Source: Ulva prolifera
Lineage: Eukaryota; Chlorophyta; Ulvophyceae; Ulvales; Ulvaceae
Assembly (NCBI GenBank): GCA_023078555.1
Contig: CM041196.1
Location: forward strand, 7,017,985 to 7,081,984
DNA length: 64,000 nucleotides
Direction of reading: 5' to 3'
This document shows, one piece after another, positions 34,784 through 47,201 of this stretch. Within the stretch, counting starts at the first letter, position 1; each line of letters begins with the position of its first letter. Under the pieces are notes generated by a model, which was not told the DNA's origin, searched no databases, and saw nothing but the letters and a program-made list of their open reading frames with translations. The position numbers were made by a program, and so were the translations under genes.

Positions 34784-37700
34784 ATGGACGCAGCCAAGAT
34801 CAACGAAGAGAATCGTCCAGGACACGGCAATCAGCGCCATGGCGCGTCCTCAGCATCAGATTTACACTCATCACAAGGCGCAGCTGCTTGTCCTGCTGCC
34901 TCGCAGCTCGCTCGCAGGAAGGGCCGCTCCTTTGGGACGTCAGTTATAGCGCATTTGAGACCTACTCAAGACTTTCAGCCGGCTTCATTTCCACAATCGC
35001 CGACCTGTGGACACCATCCGGCCTCAACAGGCACAGTCAGCTCCACACAGAAAGATGCCGAGCCTGTGGCAGCGCATGTGACCCCGGAGAACGCTCTACA
35101 TGGCCACAATGAAGCTGAACGAGCGTATTTCGCAGCTCCTTTGGGGCAGCAGGGTACACCGCCGATGACTGCCAGGAGGTCGCATGGAACAGCCATGATC
35201 GCTTCCTTGCCTCCAGCCTCCGCAACCACACCCACTATTGACCCACTGCGCCAAACAAAGCCTCCGATGGCCAAGACGCCACTGTCTCAGTGTATGGGCG
35301 GTACTCTCAGCACACACCGGCCAGAGCCTGTGCCAGAGACCGTGCTGGGAGAAACCCATGATGATCCGAACAGCCCTTTCGCCCCGGCGCTGTTGACTCA
35401 GGTGGTGGAAGCAGCCGCCCAACCCGAGCATTCTGAAATCATCCAGGAGCAATCCTCTGAAGGAGCCGCTGATTTGAGGCAGATTTTGCGCTGCAGCGAT
35501 GAGCAGGAGCCAGGCATCACAGCTCCTCCAGTTGCAATCGCTCCTGTCAGCTCCGGACTTGCGCCAGAACATGCTCGACCACCTCACGTTCCAAAGTCTG
35601 CGCCAGGGACAGATGTGGGACGTACACATGAATGCTCCCTGGCATCAGGTACAGGTGCTCCACGCTGTGCCTCTTTGCTGCCTGTGTGAGCTGCCCTGTC
35701 CCACTGATGCCATCCCACTGTTCCTCCATATATCCCATTCTGGTTCAAGTGGCTGCATGGCTCATCACGACGTGATGTTGTCACGCAATGTTGATGTGTA
35801 CAGGATCAGATGGCCTTGGTGAAGCACAGCCACCGCCCATGGTGGCCTCTTCCCCAAGTCTGCAACTGCAGCAGAGCCTGGCGGCCCGAGGCTTCGCCAG
35901 ACCGAGTCCAGGTACAGGCAAGCCTGCCAGGGGGTCGCACGGCGCTGCCATGCTCATGCACCTCTGCAGCAACCTTCCTGCAGCAGCACAGCCGCCTCTG
36001 GGGTCTCCTGCCCATCAAGCTGCTGGAGGGCCCGCTCCGAACGGCAGCTCTTTGCCACCTGCTAGTGGCCCTCGCACACAGGTGCTCGCTCAGACACCCG
36101 GCGGCACAGTCAATGATGCCGGGGCTGCAGGTGTGCCAGCCATGGCGGTACAAGCAGGGAGCGCAGCTGCACCGCGGCGTAAGTCAGCTGGGGCTTCCAT
36201 GGTTGCATCCATCGCAGGGCAACGCCGTGACAGCGATGACACGGCCATGCCACCTGATGCAGACGCCCAGACTGGCACTATGGCCAGCCCTGCTGCAACC
36301 AGTGTGGGCCAGCCCAATGAGGTTCCAGCCGCAAAACAGAAGGAATCAGGTATGAAGCCTGGCACACTGGTGCATTCAATTAAGTGCTGCAGCATACCAT
36401 CTTCAGCATGCTGGCAGTACATGTCCATAATGTGTATGTGATTGCTGCCGACCCCAGACGAAAGCGGACACAGAACCGCATGTGGCTGGCTCATGTCATC
36501 TGTGGCAAAACAGTGTTTGTTGCGTGTTCCTGCCTGAAATGAGTGCACGTAGGTGCCGCGCTCATGCATCCTGCCTTCTCAATTCGTCTTGAGCGCTTGG
36601 CAGGCCAGGGGAACCTGACCTGCACTTTGCAGTGCTTGCAGCCGGACCGCTGTAGGTCAGCATGTGCAGGCTCTGCCATGCGAGTGCCCGCACTCATACT
36701 GGACAGCGGCGGATCCTTCTCAGACAGTCAGAGCTTTGTCAAACAAACTCAAGTGAATTTTGGTTGTTCGCATCATATACCCGTTCAACCTTGACGACCA
36801 TGTATACATGCGAATCTCAGATGTTGGCATGTGCAGGTGATGTTGCGCTGCTGGCAGACCGTCCGCAAGCTCTCACCGTGACCCTCCCCGCATCGAGTGA
36901 CATGCTCCCCGGATCTTCGGTGGTGTGTGCGTCAGTCGATGTCTGGATCCGGCCGGACGGCACCTCCCCGCGCACATGCGACGCTGATAGTGGCGCCGAC
37001 ATGCATGGCGACACCGACGAGCATGTGCATCAGGCCGGCGACGGGCTGCGCCAGATCCAGCTCGATCCAGCTCCTGCCGCCGGGGAGACTGCGAGCGTGC
37101 AGTTCACTGCCGTGGCGGCAGTGTCTCCGGCAGACTCTGACACTGTGCGTAAGACGCTAGACGTCTTTGTCACAGACGCAGCGTCCGACCAGCGACAGGG
37201 CGGCGACGGCATCACCCACCCAGCGGCTGCAACACTGGCGGGCGAGGCCACGTTGCCGTTTCCGGCTGGCAGAACACCCACGCCCTCACAGCGCTGTGCA
37301 GACCGCGAATGTGCGGGAGAGTCGCCGGACGCGGCGGACGTCATGCAAGTGACGCCCCGGCAGCACCACCGCTATTCCACCCTGAGCACTCCGCTCGAGT
37401 CGGGCAGCGCGAGCAGCGGCAGCCCGGCCGGCTGCGGAAATGTCACTGGCAAGGGGGAAGGCACGCTTCAATACCCCGGCGGCGAGGAGGAACGCCGGCA
37501 GCGGGCCCTCGCCCGCGCCTCCCTGAAGCGCCGCCAGGCCACCTGCACCGCCTCTCCTCCCGAAGCTGAGGTTTGTGGCTCAAAGCGCCACCGGCGAGCA
37601 ACCCGGGCGCTGGACATGGCTGCAGCGAGCCGTCGTGCCGGTGGAGGCGCGGTGAGTGAGGCGGATGGAGCCGTGGCCGGTGGCGACACAGCGGGGGCTG

Positions 37701-40700
37701 CCGCAGGGCAGGCTGGCGCAATGGCGATGCCGGAACTGTGCAACAGCTACAGCCCGATGATCCACGGCGCGGCGCAAGAGGGTGGCGATGAGCGAAGCAC
37801 CGAAGTCACGCCGCAGCTGCTCGCTCCAGCGTGTGATGCGGTGAAGGCAGACCTTGCCGCTGCTTTGGACGCCGCAGGCACGCTCCAGGAAGCTGATGCG
37901 ATGCAAGTCGGCCCGGTGCCGGGCCAGGCTGCAGTGGCGCCTACGGCACCCGCCAACCATGCAGGCGCTACGCTACCCTGTGGTGCCGTGCATGATGTGG
38001 ACATGCATGGCGGTGCTGACGACACGACGACGCCGTGCCCTGATGTGCCGTGGCTGGTCGGCAGCCGCTCGCCAGGGCCTGAGGCCTGCGAGCCGACCAC
38101 GACGGAGCTCTGGGGCGCGCCGGCTGATGCACGGCCGGTGTCCGGGACGCCTCTGACGGCAGCATCCCTACCTCCGATCCTGGACCGTGCACTCCGCAAG
38201 GGTCACGAGCCGACTGCCGACGCCCCAGGGCAGCTTGTGGCCGCTGCTGCAGCCGAGGAGCACAATGCGCCCACTTCTCAGCAGCCAGCTGCTGCAGAGC
38301 AAGAGGCGGTGCATGCATGCCCTCCAGCGCCACCACCAGCAGCTGTTGTGTCAGACCGTGCCGAGGCCGTGAGCTGTGCTGCAGAGGTAGAAGGGGGGCT
38401 GCCATGCGCAGTGCAGGAAGACTCCTCTGCAGCGGCCGCGTCACCAACCCTTGAGGCTGGGACCTCGACGCCGCCGGCTGGGCCTGCAGCCCCCGGGTAT
38501 GCCGCGCAGTCCCCACAACTCGCGACTCCATCCTCCACGGCAGCGCCGGCAGCAGGGGACCCTCCTTCCTTGCAATTCAAGCGCTTCTGCATCACACCTG
38601 TGAGGGAGCTGCGCAAGCGTCGCGGCGGGCGGCCCGTCAGAGCCTGCGTGACGACTCCGGAAAAATCGGCGAACGCCCCCCCGGCTGGGGTCAAGCGTGT
38701 GTCGCCGCGGCTGCGACATGAGCGCAGTTCGGCTGGGGCCCCGGCCGGAGATGCGGCAGTTGCTGAGGCCGCTTCGCCCGCCGCAGTGGTGCAGCCGTCC
38801 CGACCACGGCGCAGCAGCCGCAGCAGCGCCCCCAGCATGCCGGTGCACGGCTCAACACCGTGCACCGGGCAGCTGCAAACCTGCGCTGCAAGCGTTGTGG
38901 CGCCTGAGACTGCCGAGATGCCTGCGGCTACCGACGCGCTGGGAAACGCTGAGCTTCCTGGCTGCGATGGGGCGCCTCCGATTGCCGAGATGCCTGCCTG
39001 TGCTGAGGTGCCTGCAGCCGCCGAGGTGCCTGTGTCCGTTGAGGCGCCTGCGCCCGCTGAGGTGCCTGTGCCTGCTGAGGTGCCTGCAATAGCCGAGGTG
39101 CCTGTGCCCGCTGCAGTGCCCGCAGTCGGAGAGGTTCCGGCCTGCGATGCTGAAGGTCCAACAGGCGCACCTGAGGCACACCAACGCTCTCTTCATACTG
39201 GAGACGCACCACCAGGACAGGTCACGGATCCAGAATGCACCACAGCCGCTCCTGCAGCAGCTGATGCTGACTCTGCCCCATCCACCTGCATGGACGCTCG
39301 TGCAACCTGCACGGTTGAGCCAGCAGTCGGAGGCGAGGCAGTGGAGCCGGTGCAGAAGGGCCATGCCCCCACAACGCCTGCGCCGGTGTCCCCGGAAGCA
39401 GCAGCGGCATCGCTGAGCATGCCCTGCCCGCCGCAGTTGCCCTCACCAACACTCCTGCAGCGGTGCGAGCCCCCGGGCTTGACGGAAGAATCACCCTGCA
39501 CCTCGGCCACTCCAGGCCGAGGCAGGAGCGCCGTCACGAGCACCGACGGCAGGCCTGCAAGCATATGTGGAGGAGCACCAGTAGCAGAGGAGACGCCCGC
39601 GAGTGTTTCCCGTGACGCGCTCGATGACGTCGGCACCAGCGGGCTTCTGCTGAAGCGGAGCCCACCCGTGCTGCCAACACCCGCGCCGCTGCCAGCTGCT
39701 GCGGTGGACGATCCCATGGACGGCATGCATATCGCCGTCGAGAACAGCTTCATGGCTTCCCCGGGGCCACCCCCGGCCGTCCCAGCTGCGTATGACTTGC
39801 ATGAGGTACACTGCGCCGTTGCCGGCGCTCTGCCTGCTGCAGCTCGTGAGGTGTTGGCTCGTACTGCAGCAGACGATCGCCGTGCCTGCGCGGCCAAGCC
39901 TGAGCAGGACAATACCGCAGCAGCGTCGGACGGTGTGAGTGGCGAAGCTGCAGCGCACATTGCGACGGCTGGCGGGGACCTCGCGCCGCCGCCCAGCTGC
40001 AGCGCCGCGCTGTTTGATCCCGACGTCGAGAGCCCGAGGAGCTGCTCTGCCTCAGGGTCGCTCGCGCAGCAGCTCCTGTGCATGCATGAAGGGAGGACCG
40101 CGGCGCTGGCTGCGGAGCTTGCTGATGTCATGGCCCCTGTGCTGGCGCCCATGGCGGCGCAGGCGGCCGAGACAGCGCCGGAGGGAGCGGCGCCTGCGTC
40201 CTCCGGGGTCCTTGCGGCCAAGCGCGTGATTCTCCCAGCGCAGGAAATGCTCGACGAATCGCTCAGGCGCAAACGTGTGCTCAGCCCCAGCAAGGTCGCC
40301 GCTCGAAACTGGGGCCCACACAGGTCTGAGGCCGCGCCGCAGATGCACACCTCGGTACGCCCTGCGCACTGCAGTCTCTGTGGGACTTGTGCAACGGTCG
40401 GTCGTGTGATACAACCTCGCCGGGCATGCACGGAACGCGGATTGCCGAAACTGTCAGACTCTGCGTGTGGTGCGGGTACATGCCCCGCTTCGACCCGCAT
40501 GCGCCATATGAACAGGAGGGCTTGTGCAGGGACCGAAGCTATCCCGGGGGCACCAGCTGCTGCAGGCTGCAACCATGCAGGGCAGCTCCCCCGGCTGCCA
40601 CCCCGGCTCCACCAGCAGCCCCCCCGGCGGCTCCGCGCCGCCGCTCCGCATGCACACGCCCCCTGGCTCGTACACCTCCCCCGTGCTGCGCCTCAGTGAG

Positions 40701-42373
40701 TCCCCGAGCCGCGAAGATGACAACTCCAACAGCCCCCTGTTCTCAGCTGCAGTCGGCGTCATCCGCTCCCCGAGCCGCATGCGTTGCAGCCACTCTGCCG
40801 GGCCCCCTGTGTCCACCTCGCCGCACAGGGTGGACCGCAGTGGCCGGGCGCCGCTGCCTTGCGCACCCCACCTGAAGCCCCACCCGCCGGTGTCGCCGGG
40901 GGCATGTGCGCCCCATGGCGGCCCGCCAGCTGCTCAGCGCTCCCCGATGCGGGCATCAAGCGCCGGGCTGATGCAGCAGGGCATGCATGGCAGACACCAC
41001 CCCGCGCCCTCGCCACAGCTGGGCATGCATGGGTATAGCAACGGTCCGCGCAAGTGGCGCCATGGCAGCGCACCTGGTGCGTATCCCTCCACCTGCTGCC
41101 ACCCTGCGTGTCTGACCACATTGGCGGCCTGTTGTCGCGTAATCTGGGCTCTGGAGCGCATGTGGCTGGCTGCAGAAACAGCATGCATGTGGCCTCAGCG
41201 CGAGGCATGAATGCAGGGTCTGCCGCGCCCCTGGGGCCGTCGGCGACGGCCGCGCTGCGCAACAGCATCGGCCCACAGCGGGCGCGCCAGCGCCGCTGCC
41301 GCCTCAGCCCGGCGACGTCGGCGCCGGCGCTGGACGCGATGCGTGGCGCTTTCCTGGACCTCCAGCTGGCCATCGCCGCGAGCCGGGGGGAGCCGTGGGC
41401 GACTCTGAACAGCTGTGGCGTCCCTCTGTCCGACCCCCTGGACCTGCCAGCCCTCGCTCAGAAGTGCGCTCCACCCCTTGAGTGCACATGCTATGGGATA
41501 CTGACAGTGCGCTGGTGCCACATGGTGCGACTACGCATAGGGGACGTGGTCATGCAAGCATGGGGTCACATTCGGTCATGTGAGGGGGTGCTGTGTAGGT
41601 TAGCGACACAGGCGGTGGCGGCGGCGGGGAGCACCCCAAAGGGGGAGTTTGCCAAGGCGCTCGAGGGGGCCCCCAGCGAGTGGACCACGCTGCAGGCCTC
41701 GCGCATCTCATGCTGGCAGCGCCGCAGCGGCAGCGACGCGCCCGCCAGCGACACGGCGGCAGGTGGCGGGGATGCGCCGGGCTGCGGCGTCACGCAGGAG
41801 GCCTCCATGGGGGCTGCGCCGGAGGGGCCTCTGCGGCGGGGGCTGCTGAAGCGGTCCCCCCTGCCGAGCGTGGTCCCGGCGGCCCCCCCGGTCGCACCTC
41901 TGCTGGACTCCAGCAGCGCGTTTGCCATCGGGACGCCGCCGGGCCCTTTCAACCGCGAGGACCCGGCGCTGCTCGCCTCTGGTAGCCATAGCCTTCTTGA
42001 GCCACCGGCACTGCCGCTGTTCCAGCAGAGCGCGCCTGCCTCCACAGCGCCTGCGGACGCGCCGGCGGCGGAGGAGCTTCCGCGGCAGCGGTCGGTGCGG
42101 TTCTCTGACCAGGCGGCGGTGAAGCTGTACGCCAACACCGAGGAGCCCAGCCGGGTCGCCGGAGTGCCGGAAGGGCTGGAAACCGTTGCGACGCGCAGCC
42201 CACAGAAGCGCCGGTGCAAGCGGCGGCGTACGGGGGCCTCTGGAGGGTCTGATGTGCCCGAGGTGTTGGGGGGCGCGGAGGAGGTGGAGGAGGGGGAAGT
42301 GGCTGAGGGGCCGATGCAGCTCTTGCCCGCGCTGGAGGCAGCAGCCGTGGGTGCAAGCATGTATGCACTGTAG
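34784..42373 (+). CDS. Giant intrinsically disordered protein with RVxF motif (unknown)
   Basis: Six exons (34784-35648, 35804-36349, 36837-40354, 40530-41076, 41217-41463, 41599-42373) join in phase to 2165 residues. Almost all is low complexity (Ala, Pro, Thr, Ser, Glu, Gly) without membrane segments. Recognisable pieces are three copies of a basic/serine motif (residues about 43-57, 128-143, 411-425), an Ala-Glu-Val-Pro repeat (about 1185-1240), and basic Ser-Pro sites such as RVSPRLR, RVLSPSK, IRSPSR and LLKRSPLP. A helix-prone stretch near 1850 is followed by an RVxF-type site RSVRF (2072-2076), the docking motif for protein phosphatase 1. The pattern suggests a nuclear or mitotic phosphoprotein scaffold. 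KNL1 and RIF1 share RVxF sites, but their folded domains are absent here. The family is unknown, but coding is well supported by phase. Confidence 0.72.
38981..39145 (+). repeat. Coding minisatellite (Ala-Glu-Val-Pro repeat)
   Basis: Degenerate 15-24-base units on the theme GC(T/C)GAGGTGCCTG(C/T)(A/G) repeat about nine times inside exon 3 of the giant disordered protein, giving AEVPAAAEV-like runs. The period varies in whole codons. Confidence 0.7.
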
Positions 42374-42634
42374 CCTGGCTGCGCGTTATGGATCGTGGCC
42401 TGGTGTGATGTATTGATCGGCGTCAGGAGCTGAGGGTGGGTGCAGCAGGCAGGTGCAGTGCTGCGTTGTTTTTTTCTGCCTTGTTTTAATACAACTGGAG
42501 CGTGGAGCGCTTGTTCTCCCATGTGTCAGACTGCAATGCCTTGGTCGGCCTGAGCTCCAAGACAGCTGGTGATTGCCGGGGATGTATGCAGATTGCATGT
42601 TCGTAAGACACTGCGCATGTGTTATTGTATGCGT

Positions 42635-42639
42635 GTAAG
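42635..42639 (+). promoter_or_regulatory. Polyadenylation signal TGTAA (giant disordered protein)
   Basis: TGTAA lies 262 bases after the stop codon, the first such word downstream that I found. Confidence 0.35.
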
Positions 42640-43198
42640 AGATCATTCATTCAAGCCTGGCTCGGTGTGGCTAGCGGTGCAATGTGACCATGGCCACTGC
42701 AGTGCAGAGGCGGAGTGCTGCCAGCCAAACTTGTACGTGGCCCCATCGGCCATTGGAAGAAGTTGTCAAACTTGCCAACGCAAGTAACCTGATGGCTTCT
42801 CACTACGTTACGCCTTCGCCTATTCCCGAAGTACCCGACAGGTTGCATCACTTGGCGCGACAAGGGCACTGCAAACATGTGCATGGCCATGCCGACACTG
42901 AACTAGGCGCGCGCGCAGATTGATCAACACCCGATGATCGTCGAGCTATGCTGGGCTGTAGTGAGCTGTATACGTCTACTTTGGTGTTGGTCTGCATGAT
43001 CGGGATGCTGGATCGCGATATCTTTCAAGGGCACACACACTGCAGTGGTCGACCAGCCACCGTAAATGTTCACCAGTCGCTTTAAGCTTGTCGATTCCCG
43101 GTACTCATACGAATCTGTTTACTACGACCAGCTACGTAGTTCACCTGCGCTTGTGTGCAGCCTGCAGCGTGACTATGTACATCGTTTTCATATAAGTA

Positions 43199-43246
43199 GC
43201 CCTCAAAGGCTGCCACGTTCCTTGGCCCTCAAAGGCTGCCACGTTC
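43199..43246 (+). repeat. 22-bp direct repeat, period 26 bp
   Basis: CCCTCAAAGGCTGCCACGTT occurs at 43200-43219 and again at 43226-43245, with one matching base on each side. It is a simple local duplication. Confidence 0.75.
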
Positions 43247-44780
43247 GTCGTTCACGGAACCTCGGGCAGGCGCCCGAGCGGCGCGGCCTCCTCGAACGGC
43301 AAGAAGGGTGATGTGCCGTGACGTCGCTGCAGGACACTGACTGTCTCGCCAGTAAGCACATGATGGTCATACGACATGGAGTGTCACAGAACACACGACA
43401 AAACGATTCCCTCAGAACGGCCCTGTCGGCAATGCGGGAGCTCCAGCTAGCGATGGTGTAATGTCTGTGTAGACCAGTGCTTGGTTGGTTCGCCAGGCAG
43501 TAGAGGAGCAGCAACTGCGTGTTCAACCTGCCAAGACGGTTCAGCATGAATTTGCACACATTTGCGGTGCTTGGCTATGCCATGGTACAGACCGAGCAAT
43601 ACGCTGATAACCGACTGACGCTGCAGCGCGCTGCCGGTTCACCAGCGCATTGCAATGCATTGCCACAAGCCTCGTGAGCTGCACGTGGCCCAATGCATGC
43701 AGAGCTGTGCGACATCACTCATGCACGACAACGACACCAGCAGCAACAAAGTGGACAGTATGGTATCGCAGCTGCGTTGCATTTCCGGCACACCAGCAGG
43801 ATCACGGCCTGGCGCGAGCTATACACAGAAGACACACAGAACAAGCTGCCACACAGGATCGCCAAAGATCATATCGAACTCATCTCGGTGCTCAGCTGGG
43901 CCAAGTCCACTGCATTGGGATGACAGCGCTGACGCCACTTGACAGCCGGTCTCGCCGCGCGCTCCACATGCGGGCATATCGCCATGCCTCATGCTGGAAG
44001 GAGTGCACTGACCGTGTGTCGGTCTGGAACTTTGTAGCCGGCGTCTGCCACACGCGGCCTGAATGCGGTCCAGAAGACCATGGTGTGCGTAGTGTCCAGT
44101 CTAGCTGGCGCTGGTTGCCGCAGATGGCGGGCAGCGTTGCCGTACAAGCACTTGGCGAGGTGGGGATGCGGGATGCATGCATGAGCGCCTACGGGCAACG
44201 CGACTCGCCGACTTGATGCTTACAGTCGATGATAAACTGGCGAACTTGCATCCTTGTCCGTTCGTGTGCATGTCGCAGGAGTCATTCTGCGTGAATGTCG
44301 CGTCGGGGCCGACACAGGGAGTGTAGCAGCGCCAAGTCCTTGCATTTCACAGAAAGGCCGCCGCTTTCAGGTTAAATTCCATTGAGTCAGCGCATAGCAG
44401 CCATCAAGTTTGGGCGCCACGTGAGTAATGCCGCACCACGATGTAACGGGGGGAGGGCGCAACTTACTGCGCTCAGGCTTTCATGAATGCGATCCGGCAG
44501 CCGGCGCCCTTTTTGTGCTTTGTATACCGCTGTGCCGGGCCTTGAGATCACTTTTGCTTACCACTGACGACGAACTCCGTTCCAGTTTTTACAGACGATT
44601 CACTTGAGATTTCTCTGCAGCAAGCACTGGGTAGCTGGCAGGGCCACAGCGTCGCAGATCCTACTGATTAAAATGTTTCGTTAATTCATTATTATTATTC
44701 CTTTGATATAATTATAAGCGGGTAAACAGTGCAAGCCATCGCGGATAGAGCATTCGTGTCGCATTGTTCCGCGAAAAATC

Positions 44781-46544
44781 ATGGACGTTGAATCGCCACG
44801 GACTCCCAAGAATGAGTACGCCGCTTTCTGTTACCGCCTGCCTGTATCACGGAGCTTTGGAGTCTGTTGGAGCAGCGGTTTCTGTCGAGGCATCTGTGGC
44901 ATCTTGCGCGTCCTGCCGACGCTACGCCAGGTCCCGTCCTGGGGTGCGCCGAGTCGGGCAGGAATCACCTGATAAACTCACGTGCATGACTGCTTAGCAT
45001 CTGCCTGAGACGTGTTTGAAGGCATGCGTGTCCGTACTTTACGTACAATTATCTGGGGACCGCGATTTCAGCCATCGCTCGCTTTGGCGAATCGCAGCTT
45101 ATACCCGTTCCGGCGTGGAGACACAGCGCATGTATGTTTTTTGCCTTTTCCTCCCTCATTGTCATGTGCCAGACGTTGCTCCGGCATCGAATCGTGGCCG
45201 TCATCAAGGCGCAACGTGCATGCGCTTCCTTGTCCATGTGTGTCGTTCGTCATTGACTGACATCCCGTCGAGCACCTCGACAATGTCCGGACAGCTCGAA
45301 GACAAAACAGTTGTTCATGTCTGTGATGTGACATATTCTTCGCGCCCAGATCAACATCGTATTTCCCAGCTCATCTGCTTTGCTGCACCTCTCGTATGGC
45401 CGGCGATTCACTCAGCCAACAGTCATACTTACGAATCAGAGCAGTGGAAATCAGGGATTGGGCCGCTGTGCGGTATTCCACAGGCGTGCTTCGGACATTC
45501 GTTTGACGTGCCTAGCTTCAGACGGTTGCCTACCGGCCTGTTCATTGTTATGACGAACGGCGACCTGGTCTCGTATGACCAGCCTCTAAAGCATGTGGCA
45601 CTACAATTTATTTCTGTTGTTCATTAATGTGGCGGGCGTTGACGTGTCATTCCGGTCGTGGTTGACCACGATAGACTCAGCGATGTTCAGGTACTGCGAT
45701 GTACTAAAACGCTCCAAATTGCAGGCTTACGTACGTGAGGATGGGTTTCAGAGACGTATCATCTACTTCTTCTTTTGCCCCGTCATGCCAAGGCATGGGC
45801 ATGGAGACATCCTCAGAGTCGCTGCCCGCCTGTGGCCCGTCCACAGAGTACAGCCAATCGGCGTTGTCTTCGGAACTCTCATCCACCGCCATCGATTCGG
45901 ATAACCCATTCGCTGACTCTCCGTCGGGCTCTCCCAGTCAAGCAAGTCGCTTCAGCCAGAATCCGGAGTTGTCCCCGCTTCGAAATTGTCAGGACACCTC
46001 GTTCAGAAAAACCGCGTTCATGGACGACCCGAAAGCAATGTCAGTCCCAATAGCGTCCAACTGGAAACTTCCCAGGTCTCTTTCTAGAGGCAATTCGCAA
46101 GCTGCGCCAGAGAGCAGCCCTCTTCGTTGGTACGCATCTTCGCAGGTTGCTCAAGTGCTCTATTCTATTCTGCGTGAACTTGGGCGTGTCATGGTTATCA
46201 ACTTGGACTATGCTGGCTGGCAGGTGTGTGCCCTGTGCAGGTCTTTTTCAAACGTGCAGAAAAGGAAAGTCGACCCACGGCTCAGTCTCTCTTTGCCTAG
46301 GGGTAGGTCAGAGTCAGCAGGCTCGTTCGAAGGCCCAGATTCTGATCGATCGTACTTCGACACTGGCAGAAGCCATCACGCTACTACAGCTCCATTGTTC
46401 TCATCGGCATCCGTCGGTGCTGTAGGCAGTGCTGGGTATTCAACAGGCACGTTGCTGAAGCATTCCAATCGGCTGCTTTCATGGGATCATTTAAAACGAC
46501 TGGAGGCTTCAGAGCCTGGTACCATGGACCCCTACCTAACCTAA
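44781..46544 (+). CDS. Serine-rich protein of unknown function (238 residues)
   Basis: Three exons (44781-44815, 45752-46129, 46241-46544) join in phase. The 35-base first exon begins MDVESPRTPKN and ends at a GTACGC donor. The second continues EDVSSTSSFAPS. The 111-base second intron also starts GTACGC and lacks in-frame stops, so a spliced and an unspliced reading are both open. The protein is rich in Ser, Pro and Leu, probably disordered, with a conserved-looking block RWSFSNVQKRKVDPRLSLSL and the C-terminal end LLSWDHLKRLEAS. There is no signal peptide or membrane segment. Ser-Pro sites (SPRTP, LSPLR, SSPLR) suggest phosphorylation. No family is recognised. The long first intron, and so the start, is the weakest part. 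Confidence 0.5.
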
Positions 46545-46586
46545 GGAGGGTATTTATTTACATGTTGAATATGGGTGGCATCGAAG

Positions 46587-47201
46587 ATGGTCGGTGAGTT
46601 TTCCCACGTTGTGATGCTTGGGGAAGATAGAACATACCGGTGCGGAGCATGTGGATGTTCTGGAGTAGGTTGTGATAAGCTGCATCGGGGGTTGCTGGGG
46701 TCCAGCCACAGCTCGACACATGGCCGAAGACTTGCGTGAAATGCAGCTGTTGCTGCAGTTGATCCTGGCGCGCTTGGTGTTCTGATTGATAATATACCTC
46801 TGGAAGGTTGTGGCTTGTATGTAGAATGCAATTACTGTCTTGGAAAAATGGTGAGCCTCAAGTAGAGGTCTCGGAGTTCGTGAGTTGTTACAGCTGTATG
46901 TGCCCGTTTACAACCTAGTACATACGCCCAATATTATGTATACAGGCGGTTTGTAAGTGTGGCAACCACTGTTATGCTGGCATAGCCTTGCACGGATTTG
47001 GTTCACCTGGTGAGTCTTAACAGGTGTGCATTATGGCCTGGTGCTGCTTCTGGAACCTGCAGTGAGGGTGGCGTCCATGGCGCAAACACTTGCATGTGGT
47101 GCCCAGCCACCCTCTTGCATGGCGGCTGTGGTACAGGTGCATATGATTCAAACAAACACTGCAGAATTTGCAACCCCAGCAGCTTGCACCGCGTGCTTTG
47201 A
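46587..47201 (+). CDS. Candidate small cysteine-rich protein (68 residues)
   Basis: Three short exons (46587-46664, 46946-47009, 47137-47201) join in phase with donors GTAGGT and GTGAGT and acceptors ACAG. The product has eight Cys in the order C-x2-C-x-C-x4-C-x-C-x3-C, then C-x2-C near the end, with His at 34, 42 and 55 (YRCGACGCSG, AVCKCGNHCYAGIALHG, NKHCRIC). The CxC clusters recall metallothioneins, but the paired CxxC with His would also suit a zinc-binding fold. Neither is established. A longer third exon in the same final frame (from about 47025) would add more Cys. It begins 42 bases after the stop of the preceding gene, which is unusually close. Too short for routine gene callers. 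Confidence 0.38.

Larger units (their letters stand above)
42374..44780. other. Intergenic region
   Basis: About 2.4 kb without a recognised gene. A frame of 188 codons (43650-44216, plus) and an overlapping 95-codon frame have no motif or splice support. A short direct repeat lies near 43.2 kb. The right end should hold the promoter of the serine-rich protein gene. Confidence 0.35.

Noticed and set aside
39193-40572. 459-codon open frame on the minus strand
   Set aside because: It lies wholly inside exon 3 of the giant disordered protein. Long antisense frames are common in GC-rich low-complexity DNA, and it has no domain or splice support.
34784-42373. Identification as KNL1 or RIF1
   Set aside because: An RVxF site is shared, but no MELT repeats, RWD domains or HEAT repeats are visible. 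The name would be a guess.
41566-42522. 318-codon minus-strand frame
   Set aside because: It is antisense to the last exon of the giant disordered protein and has no protein features of its own.
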